Shown here: in pieces, positions 1 through 7,679 of the stretch
Numbering within the stretch: the first letter of the stretch is position 1
Layout of the letters: each line of letters opens with the position of its first letter
Source of the DNA: Neolewinella persica DSM 23188
GTDB lineage: Bacteria > Bacteroidota > Bacteroidia > Chitinophagales > Saprospiraceae
Assembly (NCBI RefSeq): GCF_000373105.1
Contig: NZ_KB890425.1
Location: forward strand, 62,001-126,000
Direction: 5' to 3'
DNA length: 64,000 nucleotides
Position numbers and translations under genes: made by a program
The notes under the pieces: model-generated
Seen by the model: only the letters and a program-made list of their open reading frames with translations
Database searches by the model: none
Told to the model about the DNA's origin: nothing

Positions 1-336
1 CAAATGAATGACTTTCCTTACACCGGCTTCCAGGGCCATATTCACAACGTTAGCCGTGCCTTCGCCGTTGACCATTTGCATCTTGTCCCGATCCGCAGTC
101 TGAAACGAAACGAAGGCCGCAGCGTGGATGATGGTGTCTACCCCATGGAAAGCCTCGAGCAGGCTCTCCGGGTCATTTACGTCTCCTTTTACCAGCGTAC
201 AAACCTCACCCAGCGCGGCCAGGGCCCTGGTGTCGCTCTCCTCCCGGATCAATGCCCGAAAGGGCCGCCCGGTGGCCGCAAGTGCAGTAGTGAGGTGGCG
301 ACCGAAATAGCCGGTGGCTCCGGTGATTAGCAACAT
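1..336 (-). CDS. NAD-dependent epimerase/dehydratase, N-terminal part
   Basis: The start codon is at 336 and the frame stays open to the window edge, so about 112 N-terminal residues are present and the C-terminus is missing. The protein opens MLLITGATGYFG, the TGxxGxxG nucleotide-binding motif of extended short-chain dehydrogenases (residues 5-12). It continues with a KGDVND segment and TIIHAAA, the typical strand and turn that contact NAD(P) in this family. Family knowledge gives a Rossmann-fold epimerase, dehydratase or reductase acting on nucleotide sugars or related substrates; the catalytic Tyr-x3-Lys lies outside the window, so the substrate cannot be stated. The reading frame is clean and codon use resembles its neighbours. 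Confidence 0.85.
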   Translation of the reverse strand, partial: MLLITGATGYFGRHLTTALAATGRPFRALIREESDTRALAALGEVCTLVKGDVNDPESLLEAFHGVDTIIHAAAFVSFQTADRDKMQMVNGEGTANVVNMALEAGVRKVIHL

Positions 337-502
337 AGTGAATTGGTGAGTTAGAGCGTTGGTGAGTCACTGAGTTGGTGAGTTACTGGGTTGCTACCAC
401 GAGTACCACTCACTTCGCTGCGCTTGTTCGCCCAAGGTGAGTAAGCGTAGCGCCACGAACGGCACCTGCGGTAGCAACTCAGTGACTCACCAACTCGCGA
501 AC
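337..502. repeat. Spacer built of iterated and inverted words
   Basis: The spacer between anmK and the epimerase repeats the word gttggtgagt-n-actg (359-398) and carries its inverted copy downstream (470-502, containing ctcagtgactcaccaactc). The arms could fold into one long imperfect hairpin. The loop holds words such as cttcgctgcgcttg and gtaagcgtagcg. There is no convincing open frame. It belongs to a class of spacers seen at many gene ends in this window. Confidence 0.6.
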
Positions 503-1669
503 TCACTTCCCATGGTAAACGGCCCCATTCACCGTTGGTTGTAGTGCCCCGGTGGCGGAAGGGAGAGCATTGGGGATTCCCTGTATGCGCAGGAGCGCTG
601 CCAGTGCGATGAGGGCGGCTTCTTTGAAGTCGGCAGTGACCGTGTCTGGAACGACAAAATCAAAAACTGGAGCTTCAGGGTTTTGTGTGGCACGGAGTTG
701 GCCTGTCAGGAATTGGTTGTGGATGCCGCCTCCGGTGAGGAGAATGCGGATAGGATCCGCCTGGCTCTTTTTACCGTTTTCTGCACCTGCGGCCGCGCCC
801 GTCCCGGAAGAGAATTGCGTAACCAGGTGCGCCAGATCATAAGCAATTTTTTTCGCCAGCCACCGGGTAAAAGTGTGAAGCAGATCCGCCGGGGCCACCG
901 ATTTGTCATCAAGTAAGGGCCAGAGCGACTCCCGCACCCAGGCGTTGCCGAGCGATTTTGGATACGGCAATTGGTGGTAAGGCAGTGCAGCAATTTTTTG
1001 CGCGATCGCAGGTGCAGGGGATCCTTGAGCAGCAAGCTGTCCGCCCGCATCGTACTTCCTCCCCTCGCGGGCGGCAAGCCGGTCGAGGATTTGGCAGCAA
1101 CCGGTAATGTCTCCGGCTATATAATCGCCGTTTTCTTGTCGAAGGCTGAGGTTTGCGATGCCGCCGAGGTTCAGAAAACCTCCGTATTCCGGGAAGAGGT
1201 ACTTGTCCGCCAGCGGTGCCAGCGGGGCTCCCTGGCCACCGGCAGCTACGTCGCTGCTCCGCAATTCCGTCACCGTCGGTATCCCGAGATGCCTAGCGAT
1301 GGCAGCACCGTCGCCGATCTGAGTCGTAAACTTCTGGGAAGGATCGTGGAAAATAGTGTGTCCGTGGCTCCCGGCAAGCGTCGGCACATGCGCCGGATGC
1401 TTGTCCATAAATCTCTTCGCCCGCTGTCCGATCCAGTGGCCCAGATCGGCGTGCAGGCGCCACAGTTCGCGCCCCGGCAGGTGAGGGGCGGACCGTAGCC
1501 TTGCCTGCCAAGTTGGGGGGAAAGGGTCCGTTTCGGCGGCAAGGATTTCCCATTCAGGCACTAAGGGATCCTCCGAAATATCCAGACGGATACGGCAGAG
1601 GGCCAGGTCGAGCCCGTCCAGCGAGCTTCCTGACATCATCCCGAGTACAATGTGGTCTTGTACCGACAC
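503..1669 (-). CDS. anmK: Anhydro-N-acetylmuramic acid kinase
   Basis: This 388-residue protein has the length and motifs of AnmK, which phosphorylates and opens 1,6-anhydro-MurNAc during cell wall recycling in the cytoplasm. The phosphate-binding GMMSGSSLDG is at residues 10-19, SHGHTIFHDP at 101-110, a GGQGAPL segment near 143-149, and LNLGGIANLS near 166-175. The probable catalytic Asp is D187 in GDITG. The start codon is GTG: the next in-frame ATG lies inside the GMMSG motif and cannot be the start. It begins 6 bp after the stop of the cytochrome c gene, so the two are probably co-transcribed. An exact copy of the 18-bp core repeat is embedded at 782-799, read here as GTGAAAGA. Confidence 0.95.
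   Translation of the reverse strand: MSVQDHIVLGMMSGSSLDGLDLALCRIRLDISEDPLVPEWEILAAETDPFPPTWQARLRSAPHLPGRELWRLHADLGHWIGQRAKRFMDKHPAHVPTLAGSHGHTIFHDPSQKFTTQIGDGAAIARHLGIPTVTELRSSDVAAGGQGAPLAPLADKYLFPEYGGFLNLGGIANLSLRQENGDYIAGDITGCCQILDRLAAREGRKYDAGGQLAAQGSPAPAIAQKIAALPYHQLPYPKSLGNAWVRESLWPLLDDKSVAPADLLHTFTRWLAKKIAYDLAHLVTQFSSGTGAAAGAENGKKSQADPIRILLTGGGIHNQFLTGQLRATQNPEAPVFDFVVPDTVTADFKEAALIALAALLRIQGIPNALPSATGALQPTVNGAVYHGK
782..799 (+). repeat. 18-bp core repeat, exact copy inside anmK
   Basis: Reads TGCACCTGCGGCCGCGCC on the + strand, antisense to anmK, and is an exact match to the family consensus. Its reverse complement is followed by 15 bases and agccagg, near the usual AGCAGG. A weaker copy (3 mismatches) lies at 999-1016. 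Confidence 0.8.
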
Positions 1670-1675
1670 CCGGTT

Positions 1676-2026
1676 TTACTCTTTCTTAAGGGTCATGGTG
1701 TATTCCGCCATGGCTTTGATTTCATCATCGTCAAGGATGTCGCCAAATGCCGTCATTACGCCATTTTCACTACCGTTCTTGATCGCATTGATCCGGTATT
1801 CGAGGTCCTTGGTGCTTTCCTGAAGGTTTGCAGCACCGTTGGTGCCCATGTCGCCGTATAGACCATGACAGGCGATACAACGGACCTTCCAGATTTTCTT
1901 GACGTCGATTTCTTTCTTCGCAGGCTCCGCCTTAGTAACCTTCGGTGCTTCGCTTGGGGTGTCTTCACCTCCGCCACAAGCAAGCACGACGAGGGCAAGA
2001 ACGAAAAGTAATGAGAACTTCTGCAT
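1676..2026 (-). CDS. Lipoprotein mono-heme c-type cytochrome
   Basis: A 116-residue protein with a lipoprotein signal peptide (VLAC, lipidated Cys17), an acidic and proline-rich linker (about 18-45), and a small cytochrome c domain. The heme-binding CIACH is at residues 50-54, and M91 in GVMTAFG is the likely axial ligand. It is probably an anchored periplasmic electron carrier. The partner oxidase or dehydrogenase is not encoded nearby, so its role in respiration is inferred only from the fold. It is the first gene of a probable two-gene unit with anmK. Confidence 0.9.
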   Translation of the reverse strand: MQKFSLLFVLALVVLACGGGEDTPSEAPKVTKAEPAKKEIDVKKIWKVRCIACHGLYGDMGTNGAANLQESTKDLEYRINAIKNGSENGVMTAFGDILDDDEIKAMAEYTMTLKKE

Positions 2027-2148
2027 TTGTTAGAATTTTGATTGTGGTAAATATATGGATATAAGCCGGAGAGTAACCCACAGGTTTAGTGGGTTCTCTT
2101 ATGTGGAACGGGTATATTTAATGGTAGTGTATGGGGGGGAGCCTGTAT

Positions 2149-2877
2149 TTAACCGTCGCTCCCAAAAACCTCCCGTTTCACCGCCTCCCTTTTGCTGCGG
2201 CTCACGGGCAACCACTCTCCGCCTACTTCCACCTGGTTCCCTTCCAGGGCCCGGATGCGGTTCCTGGCGGCGAGGTAAGACTTATGAATGCGAACAAATT
2301 GCCCTGCGGGTAACCGGCCTTCCAGTTGATGAAAACGTTCGAGGGTCAGGTAACGCCCGCCATCACAGTGCAGGCGGAGGTACTCCCGCATCCCCTCTAC
2401 GTACTGAATTTCAGCAACCGGAATACGAAGTAATTTTCCATCTACTTTGATCGTGATCGTTTCATTGGATGATTGACCGGGGGCAGTTGATGCTACCGTA
2501 CTCTGGATCGGGCACAATTGTTCTCGCGCCTTGCCGGACGCCCGTACAAAACGCTCGAAGGAGAAGGGCTTGAGCAGGTAGTCTACCACGTCCAGGTCAT
2601 AAGCTTCCACGGCATAATCTGGATATGCCGTGGTGAAAATGGTGACCGGCGGGCGGGGCAAACTACGCAGCAGGTTCATCCCACTCAGGCCGGGCATCTG
2701 GATGTCGAGCAGCAGGAGGTCAGGCTGCCTGGTCCTGATTTCTGCCAGGGCTTCTACGGGCGATTGATAGCGACCGATCAATTCCAAGCCCGGGGCTCTG
2801 GCAACGAAGTCTTCGAGCAAATTAAGGGCAAGGTGTTCGTCGTCTACGGCGATAACTTTCAGGGTGTCGGAATTCAT
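2149..2877 (-). CDS. LytTR-family response regulator
   Basis: A 242-residue two-domain regulator. The receiver domain (about 5-120) has the acidic pair in VDDE (11-14), the phospho-acceptor D58 in LLLLDIQMPG, and a conserved Lys in LLKPF. The LytTR DNA-binding domain (about 145-240) contains the typical IQYVEGMREYLRLH, FVRIHKSYL and LPVSRSKREAV. It follows the sensor kinase gene by 9 bp, forming a LytS/YehU-type two-component pair. Its likely targets are the 12-bp boxes at 3976-4049 upstream of the operon. Confidence 0.95.
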   Translation of the reverse strand: MNSDTLKVIAVDDEHLALNLLEDFVARAPGLELIGRYQSPVEALAEIRTRQPDLLLLDIQMPGLSGMNLLRSLPRPPVTIFTTAYPDYAVEAYDLDVVDYLLKPFSFERFVRASGKAREQLCPIQSTVASTAPGQSSNETITIKVDGKLLRIPVAEIQYVEGMREYLRLHCDGGRYLTLERFHQLEGRLPAGQFVRIHKSYLAARNRIRALEGNQVEVGGEWLPVSRSKREAVKREVFGSDG

Positions 2878-2886
2878 AATCCAGGC

Positions 2887-3930
2887 TTAACGGTGAATGG
2901 TCAGAACAAATGAAAAAATACCGGCACTGTCGTCTGTCTTTATCGCCAGGCTTGCGGCGTCTCCGTAAGTCAGGGCCAGCCGCTTACGTATGTTCTCCAA
3001 CCCTACGCCGGAGGTGCCGTCCTTTTGCCGGTCAGCAGTACGGTAAGAGTTCTCCCCCCGAAAGAAAAGCTTCTTTTCTCCGGCATCCAACCAGAAATTG
3101 GCGTAGGCCCTGGGGTTTTCAACAAAGTCTCCGTGTTTGAAGGCATTTTCCAGGAGAGGAAGCAGCAGAAGTGGCTCGATGTCTCCGTGGAGGTTGTTGT
3201 CTTTTGCTTCCAGGACAACGTTAAAGGGCTGCGCTCCGCGCAGCTGGAAAAGCGCCACATACCGCCGCAATTGGGCGAACTCCTCCTCCAACGGCACCAT
3301 ATCCCGCCGGCTCTGGTAAGTGACGTACCGGAGCAGTTGGCTGAGTTGGAGCACCGTGGGGGCCGTCCGGTCCGAGCCGGTACTGGCCAGGGCGTAAACA
3401 TTGTTGAGGACATTGAAGAGGAAGTGAGGGTTGATGTGGCTGCGCAACTGCAGCAACTCCGCTTTGTGCCGTTCACTCACTTGTATAAGTCGTAGTCGCT
3501 CTGCCTCCCGCCAGCGGTTGTTGAGGAAGAGTAGGTAACTCAGCGCGAGGATGCCGAAATTACTCAGGGCGCTGCCCCAGAACCAGTCGTTGGTCCCCAC
3601 TACCCGGGGGAAGGAGAGTTGACTTCCTGAAGCGATGTAATCATTGAACAAGCCCCGGATAAAAGTGAAAACCACCAGTGCAATCCCCACGGCTATCCAG
3701 TACTTCCACTGCACCAGCGGCCGCGCCCAGCTGCTCAGTAACTTCCCGTTGAGGTAGAACAGCGCTGCGAGCAATAGTGTGTTGATCACGCCACGAAGTA
3801 CGGTTGTCCTCAGGGGTAAGGCGCCACCAAACACACCGCAGAAGATCAAAAAGATCGCCCCCCAGACGGCAATGTCCAAGTACGGTGGCCTGGAACTTTC
3901 GGCCCTGATTTTATAGACTTTCTTCATCAT
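2887..3930 (-). CDS. Sensor histidine kinase, LytS/YehU type
   Basis: An integral membrane kinase of 347 residues. Several hydrophobic segments (about 18-135) precede a short coiled region and the His_kinase domain, with H165 in HINPHFLFN, an N-box LLPLLENAFKHGD and a glycine-rich GVGLENIRKRL near the C-terminus. The frame is open further upstream to 4116, but I chose 3930 (MMKKVYK): the upstream extension would encode non-membrane sequence and would overlap the regulatory boxes, and a possible promoter -7 element (3939-3946) lies just upstream. One near-match to the 18-bp core sits at 3710-3727. Confidence 0.9.
   Translation of the reverse strand: MMKKVYKIRAESSRPPYLDIAVWGAIFLIFCGVFGGALPLRTTVLRGVINTLLLAALFYLNGKLLSSWARPLVQWKYWIAVGIALVVFTFIRGLFNDYIASGSQLSFPRVVGTNDWFWGSALSNFGILALSYLLFLNNRWREAERLRLIQVSERHKAELLQLRSHINPHFLFNVLNNVYALASTGSDRTAPTVLQLSQLLRYVTYQSRRDMVPLEEEFAQLRRYVALFQLRGAQPFNVVLEAKDNNLHGDIEPLLLLPLLENAFKHGDFVENPRAYANFWLDAGEKKLFFRGENSYRTADRQKDGTSGVGLENIRKRLALTYGDAASLAIKTDDSAGIFSFVLTIHR
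3710..3727 (+). repeat. 18-bp core repeat, copy inside kinase gene
   Basis: TGCACCAGCGGCCGCGCC, one mismatch (T to A at position 7), antisense to the kinase gene. Confidence 0.6.
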
Positions 3931-3938
3931 AAGCCTGC

Positions 3939-3946
3939 TAAAGATA
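3939..3946 (-). promoter_or_regulatory. Possible -7 element of the two-component operon
   Basis: On the minus strand the sequence is TATCTTTA, one mismatch from the Bacteroidota TAnnTTTG box, 8 bp before the ATG at 3930. No TTG is present at the -33 position. The boxes at 3976-4008 lie about 30 bp upstream of this element, where an activator would sit. Confidence 0.4.
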
Positions 3947-3975
3947 GCCTTTACCCCTCCCAGTCGTCTCGCTCC

Positions 3976-4049
3976 ATCAACGAATGGCCACTTCTGATCA
4001 ACGAACGGTATGATGGCGCCTTCAGGCCGCCCTTTTACCGTTCGTTGAT
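3976..4049. promoter_or_regulatory. LytTR-type operator boxes
   Basis: Three copies of a 12-bp box lie between the two-component operon and the divergent lipoprotein gene. On the minus strand they read CCGTTCGTTGAT (3997-4008) and CCATTCGTTGAT (3976-3987), spaced 21 bp start to start. A third perfect copy lies in the opposite orientation at 4038-4049. LytTR proteins such as AgrA bind two direct repeats about two helical turns apart, and AlgR, also a LytTR regulator, recognises CCGTTCGT. Binding by the regulator at 2149 is an inference. Confidence 0.7.
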
Positions 4050-4143
4050 GCTCGGTGGCCATGGGTTGAACATAGTTGGCGGCCCAACAGCGGCCCCCCA
4101 CTTTTGCTACCGTCATTCATTGTTAACCAAAAACATACCCATC

Positions 4144-4872
4144 ATGAAGACTTCTTTTTCCGGATTCAATTCCAGCCTCCTTTTTCTCGTCCTGCTGCTG
4201 TCCACCGCCTTCGTGGTGGCCTGCGATCAGGAGAACAACATCATCCCCGTCGAAGACCTTCCGCTCTCTGATGAGCAGGCCGCGCAAATTGTTGAAGCCT
4301 CCCTCGTCGGTGAGCAGCAGGGCCTCGACGCCGCCATTGCCGATATTACCGAAGTGGCGGTGGCAACCACCAGTTGCGGAACGGCCATCGACAGCACCTA
4401 CGTTTTTGCCCGCAATACCGATCGGCTGACCGCCAATTACGCGGTCGACCTCCAGTGGCTCCCCAGCTGCGGACCGGGCGGGCTGGTGCGTGACATCGTC
4501 TTCTCCCGTACCACCGATGGGACCTACAGCACCGACCGCATCAGCAGTGATGACGAAAGTGCCGGCAACCTGACGGTGGATAATATTACCGGAGGCGTCA
4601 ATCTCAACGTCTCGGGCAGCTTTTCCCGGACCGGGACCCAAAAGTTAATGGCGCGCCAACAGCGCACCGTCAATTCTAACTGTGGGATCACCCTGGAAAA
4701 CCTCAAGGTCAATAAAGGAACCAAACGCATCGAAAGCGGGCAGGCGATTTTTTTACTGACGGGGAGTTCCTCCGGCGGGCGGTCCTTCAGCGTCGAAGGG
4801 AGCATCATTTTCCATGGAGCCGGCTCCGCTACGGTCATTATTAACGGCAACCAGTATGAGGTAAACCGGTAA
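4144..4872 (+). CDS. Putative lipoprotein of unknown function
   Basis: A 242-residue protein with a lipoprotein signal (hydrophobic stretch, then AFVVAC; lipidated Cys27). The mature part is Ser/Thr/Gly rich with alternating hydrophobic residues, suggesting a beta-rich domain, and carries three further Cys residues (TSCGT, LPSCGP, NSNCGIT). I recognise no family. It starts at ATG 4144, after a possible promoter (CACTTTTG, 4099-4106), and is divergent from the LytTR two-component operon, with an operator-like box in the shared spacer. That makes it a candidate target of that system. A terminator hairpin follows. Confidence 0.75.
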   Translation: MKTSFSGFNSSLLFLVLLLSTAFVVACDQENNIIPVEDLPLSDEQAAQIVEASLVGEQQGLDAAIADITEVAVATTSCGTAIDSTYVFARNTDRLTANYAVDLQWLPSCGPGGLVRDIVFSRTTDGTYSTDRISSDDESAGNLTVDNITGGVNLNVSGSFSRTGTQKLMARQQRTVNSNCGITLENLKVNKGTKRIESGQAIFLLTGSSSGGRSFSVEGSIIFHGAGSATVIINGNQYEVNR

Positions 4873-4897
4873 GGTTTTTTCCTCCAATTCTCAAGGC

Positions 4898-4929
4898 ATT
4901 CCTCCCGGCTAATCCTGGTCGGGAGGAAT
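4898..4929 (+). terminator. Hairpin terminator after the lipoprotein gene
   Basis: The stem attcctcccggc (4898-4909) pairs with gtcgggaggaat (4918-4929), with one G-T pair and a short loop, followed by a T-rich stretch. It lies 25 bp after the stop codon. Confidence 0.65.
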
Positions 4930-4954
4930 TTATTCATCTCCCAAAAAAATCATC

Positions 4955-5749
4955 ATGCTTACCTTTCTCGAAGAATTTGGATACCTGACGACCTGGCTCC
5001 TGAGTGCCGTGGTTATTTACGGTCGCTATTTGTTGTTGGCCGGACTGGCTTATTTTCTTTTTTACCGATTTGGCCTTGGTCCCGCCCGACGGAAGATCCA
5101 AGCGGCTTTCCCGGCGGCCGCGCGACTGCGCGGAGAGTTGCGGGAATCGGCCACTACCGCGCTGGTGTTCGGGGCCGTAGGCTTGTTCATCGTAGCCCTG
5201 AGGGCGAAGGGGCTTACGCTGGTGTATACGGACCTCAACCTTTATGCCTGGTGGTGTTTACCGGTATCTTTCGTGCTGTTAGTCGTGTTGCACGACGCCT
5301 ATTTTTATTGGCTGCATCGCCTGATGCATCATAGTAGATGGCTCCGGAAAGTCCACGCGGCGCATCACGGCAGCTACAACCCTAATCCATTGACCGCACT
5401 GGCCTTTCACCCATTGGAGGCGCTGGCGGAGATCGCCATTATTCCGGTATTGTTGTTTGTGATTCCGGTCCATCCGCTGGTTCTTTTGCTCTTCGGCTTA
5501 TGGTCGCTGGGGTGGAACATCATCGGCCATTTAGGCTACGAATTGTTTCCGACGGGTTTTGTCAGCCATCCGGTTGGCCGGTATTTTAACACGAGTACGC
5601 ATCATAACCAGCACCACTTGGATGGGCGGTACAATTTTGGCTTGTACTTCAATTACTGGGACCGTTGGTTCGGGACAAACAACCCGGATTATGAGCAGAC
5701 GTTTGCCAGCGTTACGGGGCAGTTGGGCGACGGCGCGCGGGTGCAGTGA
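4955..5749 (+). CDS. Fatty acid hydroxylase / sterol desaturase family membrane protein
   Basis: A 264-residue membrane protein with at least four hydrophobic segments and the three His clusters that bind the di-iron centre of this superfamily: HDAYFYWLHRLMHH (113-126), HAAHH (134-138) and HHNQHH (216-221). Such enzymes hydroxylate or desaturate lipids using O2. The substrate (fatty acid, carotenoid or other lipid) cannot be read from the sequence. It stands alone between a terminator and a convergent kinase gene. Confidence 0.9.
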   Translation: MLTFLEEFGYLTTWLLSAVVIYGRYLLLAGLAYFLFYRFGLGPARRKIQAAFPAAARLRGELRESATTALVFGAVGLFIVALRAKGLTLVYTDLNLYAWWCLPVSFVLLVVLHDAYFYWLHRLMHHSRWLRKVHAAHHGSYNPNPLTALAFHPLEALAEIAIIPVLLFVIPVHPLVLLLFGLWSLGWNIIGHLGYELFPTGFVSHPVGRYFNTSTHHNQHHLDGRYNFGLYFNYWDRWFGTNNPDYEQTFASVTGQLGDGARVQ

Positions 5750-5780
5750 GGGGTGATTGGGAGGCAGTGAGGGGGTAAAA

Positions 5781-6695
5781 TCAGAACTCCACATTAATCA
5801 ACTCCACAAACTCCTGAATCCTGCCCTCGACCATTTGCTGGGTCAGGCCTTGCATACGGCGGGTACCAAAGTCTTCCACTACGAAGCTGGCCATAGCCGA
5901 ACCATAAATAATGGCACGCTTAAGGTTGGCGAAGCTTGTGTCGTCAGTAGCTGCCAGGTAGCCCATAAAGCCGCCGGCAAAGGTGTCTCCTGCTCCCGTT
6001 GGGTCTACGACCGTTGGCAACAGCAGCGCCGGAGCGGAGAAGAGCTTGTCACCGTCGAACAACAGGGCACCGTGTTCTCCTTTCTTGATGATGAGGATGC
6101 GAGGGCCCATATCGACGATCTTCGCCGCAGCCTTCAGGAGACTCAGTTCGCCGCTGAGCTGACGGGCCTCTTCGTCGTTGATGACCAATACGTCAATCCG
6201 CTTAAGCACTTCCTTGAGTGGATCCATGGCAATGTCCATCCAGAAATTCATCGTATCGAGTGCGATGAGTTTCGGCTTGGATTCCATTTGCTCGATCACC
6301 TGCATCTGAACCTGTGGGGAGAGGTTGCCGAGCATGACGTAATCGGTGTTCCGGTAACCTGCAGGCAGCTTTGGGTTGAAGTCCGCCAGGACGTTGAGCT
6401 GCGTGTCAAGTGTGTCACGGCCCATCATATCGTCATGGTAACGACCCGCCCAGAAGAATGATTTACCGTCTGGAACAACTTCTACACCTTCGAGATCTGC
6501 CCCACGACGCTTAAGGTCGGCCAGAAAATCCTGGTTGTAGTCGCCACCGATGATGGAGACGAGCTGAACGGGTTTCACGAGCTGGGTTGCCGCCATAGCA
6601 ATGTAGGTACAGCTGCCCGCCTCGATCATTTTAACTTCGCCGTAGGGCGTGAAGACGTCGTCGTAGGCAATGGTTCCGATGGCAAGTAAGCTCAT
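5781..6695 (-). CDS. PfkB-family sugar/nucleoside kinase
   Basis: A 304-residue ribokinase-fold enzyme. Early glycines and GGDYNQDFLADLKRRGAD form the substrate lid region; NDEEARQLSG and the C-terminal signature DPTGAGDTFAGGFMGYLA, with the catalytic Asp in GAGD, define the PfkB family. The start is MSLLAIGTIAYDD (6695). An upstream extension would translate a gttgcag repeat and is rejected. The substrate is not evident. The gene lies downstream of tRNA-Asn on the same strand but behind a strong terminator. Confidence 0.9.
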   Translation of the reverse strand: MSLLAIGTIAYDDVFTPYGEVKMIEAGSCTYIAMAATQLVKPVQLVSIIGGDYNQDFLADLKRRGADLEGVEVVPDGKSFFWAGRYHDDMMGRDTLDTQLNVLADFNPKLPAGYRNTDYVMLGNLSPQVQMQVIEQMESKPKLIALDTMNFWMDIAMDPLKEVLKRIDVLVINDEEARQLSGELSLLKAAAKIVDMGPRILIIKKGEHGALLFDGDKLFSAPALLLPTVVDPTGAGDTFAGGFMGYLAATDDTSFANLKRAIIYGSAMASFVVEDFGTRRMQGLTQQMVEGRIQEFVELINVEF

Positions 6696-6705
6696 GAGTA
6701 TAAAA

Positions 6706-6736
6706 AGTTGCAGGTTGCAGGTTGCAGGTTGCTGCA
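6706..6736. repeat. Short tandem repeat gttgcag
   Basis: The 7-bp word gttgcag is repeated, ending gttgctgcaat, directly upstream of the PfkB gene start. It is one of many spacers here made of an iterated word. Confidence 0.6.
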
Positions 6737-6761
6737 ATCTTAAACCTATGATCCAATAAAT

Positions 6762-6797
6762 AAAAAAGCCGAGTACGATTGCTCGTACTCGACTTTT
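6762..6797 (-). terminator. Terminator after tRNA-Asn
   Basis: A near-perfect stem (cgagtacga / tcgtactcg) with loop ttgc is flanked by A and T runs on both sides, so it could work in both directions. It sits just downstream of tRNA-Asn and should insulate the PfkB gene. Confidence 0.85.
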
Positions 6798-6801
6798 TGT
6801 G

Positions 6802-6875
6802 CGCCTCAGAAAGGGCTCGAACCTTTGACCTACGGATTAACAGTCCGCCGCTCTAACCAACTGAGCTACTGAGGC
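6802..6875 (-). tRNA. tRNA-Asn (anticodon GTT)
   Basis: Folds as a 74-nt cloverleaf. The acceptor stem GCCTCAG pairs with CTGAGGC, the D-arm contains AGCTCAGTTGGTTAGAGC, the anticodon loop CTGTTAA carries GTT, and the T-arm contains GGTTCGAGCC. CCA is not encoded. The discriminator base is G, as expected for tRNA-Asn. Confidence 0.95.
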
Positions 6876-7003
6876 ATTCTTGCGAAGCGGCTGCAAATGT
6901 ACGATGGGTTGATAAAACTCACAACAGGCTAGCAAAAAAAAGTGTAAAAAAGTTGCAGCGCCGATCGGCGTACCTTCGCCAGCCTGAACTTTTCGCATAC
7001 AAA

Positions 7004-7657
7004 ATGAAAGAATTACTGGACCAAATTGCCGCAGCTGGATTTCTTGATTGGTTGGCATTGCTTACTTCGCTGGCCTACGTCTGGCTGGCTGCGCGAGACA
7101 ATAACTGGTGCTGGCTGTTTGCTGCCATAAGTACGGCGGTGTGGGCCTGGCAGTCGTTTTTTGAATACCACCTGGTATCCGATGGCTTATTGCAGGTTTT
7201 TTACTTCGTTATGGCGGGCGTTGGCATTTGGCGCTGGCGGGGGATGAAAAAGAGTCGTCAGAAAAAGATCGACGCTGGAACCTTAGACGAGTTGATCATT
7301 CCTGAAAGAGGATTGGGGAATATCGTGAGTATGTCGGTCAGGGAACACTTATTAACGATACTTGGTGGACTGATCGGCGGGCTGGGCTTGGGTTACTTTT
7401 TTAGTCAAACACTGGTCGCGGCCGCTACTTACCCCGATGCGATCACCACGGTGTTCAGCGTCATTACCACTTTTCTGCTCATTGGCCGCCGCCTGGAGAA
7501 CTGGTTGTACTGGATTGTGATCGACGTTGTTTATGTGTGGATATACGCAGGCACCGGCGCTATCCTGTTTGCAATGATGATGATCATCAACGTAGGGATG
7601 GCCATATACGGTTATCAACGGTGGCGCCAGGAGGCTGGCCAACCGAACTTACTCTGA
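7004..7657 (+). CDS. pnuC: Nicotinamide riboside/mononucleotide transporter PnuC
   Basis: A 217-residue membrane protein with about seven hydrophobic segments. The segment AARDNNWCWLFAAISTAVWAW and the C-terminal RRLENWLYWIVIDVVYVWIY carry the aromatic and Asn/Trp signature of PnuC, which moves nicotinamide riboside across the inner membrane for NAD synthesis. The start at ATG 7004 (MKELLDQI) gives the usual length; the frame is open slightly upstream, but that part is not membrane-like. The next gene follows after 22 bp, so the two may share a transcript. Confidence 0.93.
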   Translation: MKELLDQIAAAGFLDWLALLTSLAYVWLAARDNNWCWLFAAISTAVWAWQSFFEYHLVSDGLLQVFYFVMAGVGIWRWRGMKKSRQKKIDAGTLDELIIPERGLGNIVSMSVREHLLTILGGLIGGLGLGYFFSQTLVAAATYPDAITTVFSVITTFLLIGRRLENWLYWIVIDVVYVWIYAGTGAILFAMMMIINVGMAIYGYQRWRQEAGQPNLL

Positions 7658-7679
7658 TAAAAAAGGGTTCCCAACTAAT

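Noticed and set aside
461-480. ggcacctgcggtagcaac as a core repeat copy
   Set aside because: The match stops after cacctgcgg and the bases pair with gttgctacc in the same spacer.
3931-4116. N-terminal extension of the histidine kinase
   Set aside because: It would cover the regulatory boxes and add non-membrane sequence; the ATG at 3930 fits the family and a nearby -7 box.
5757-6461. 234-residue frame on the + strand
   Set aside because: Antisense shadow of the PfkB kinase gene.
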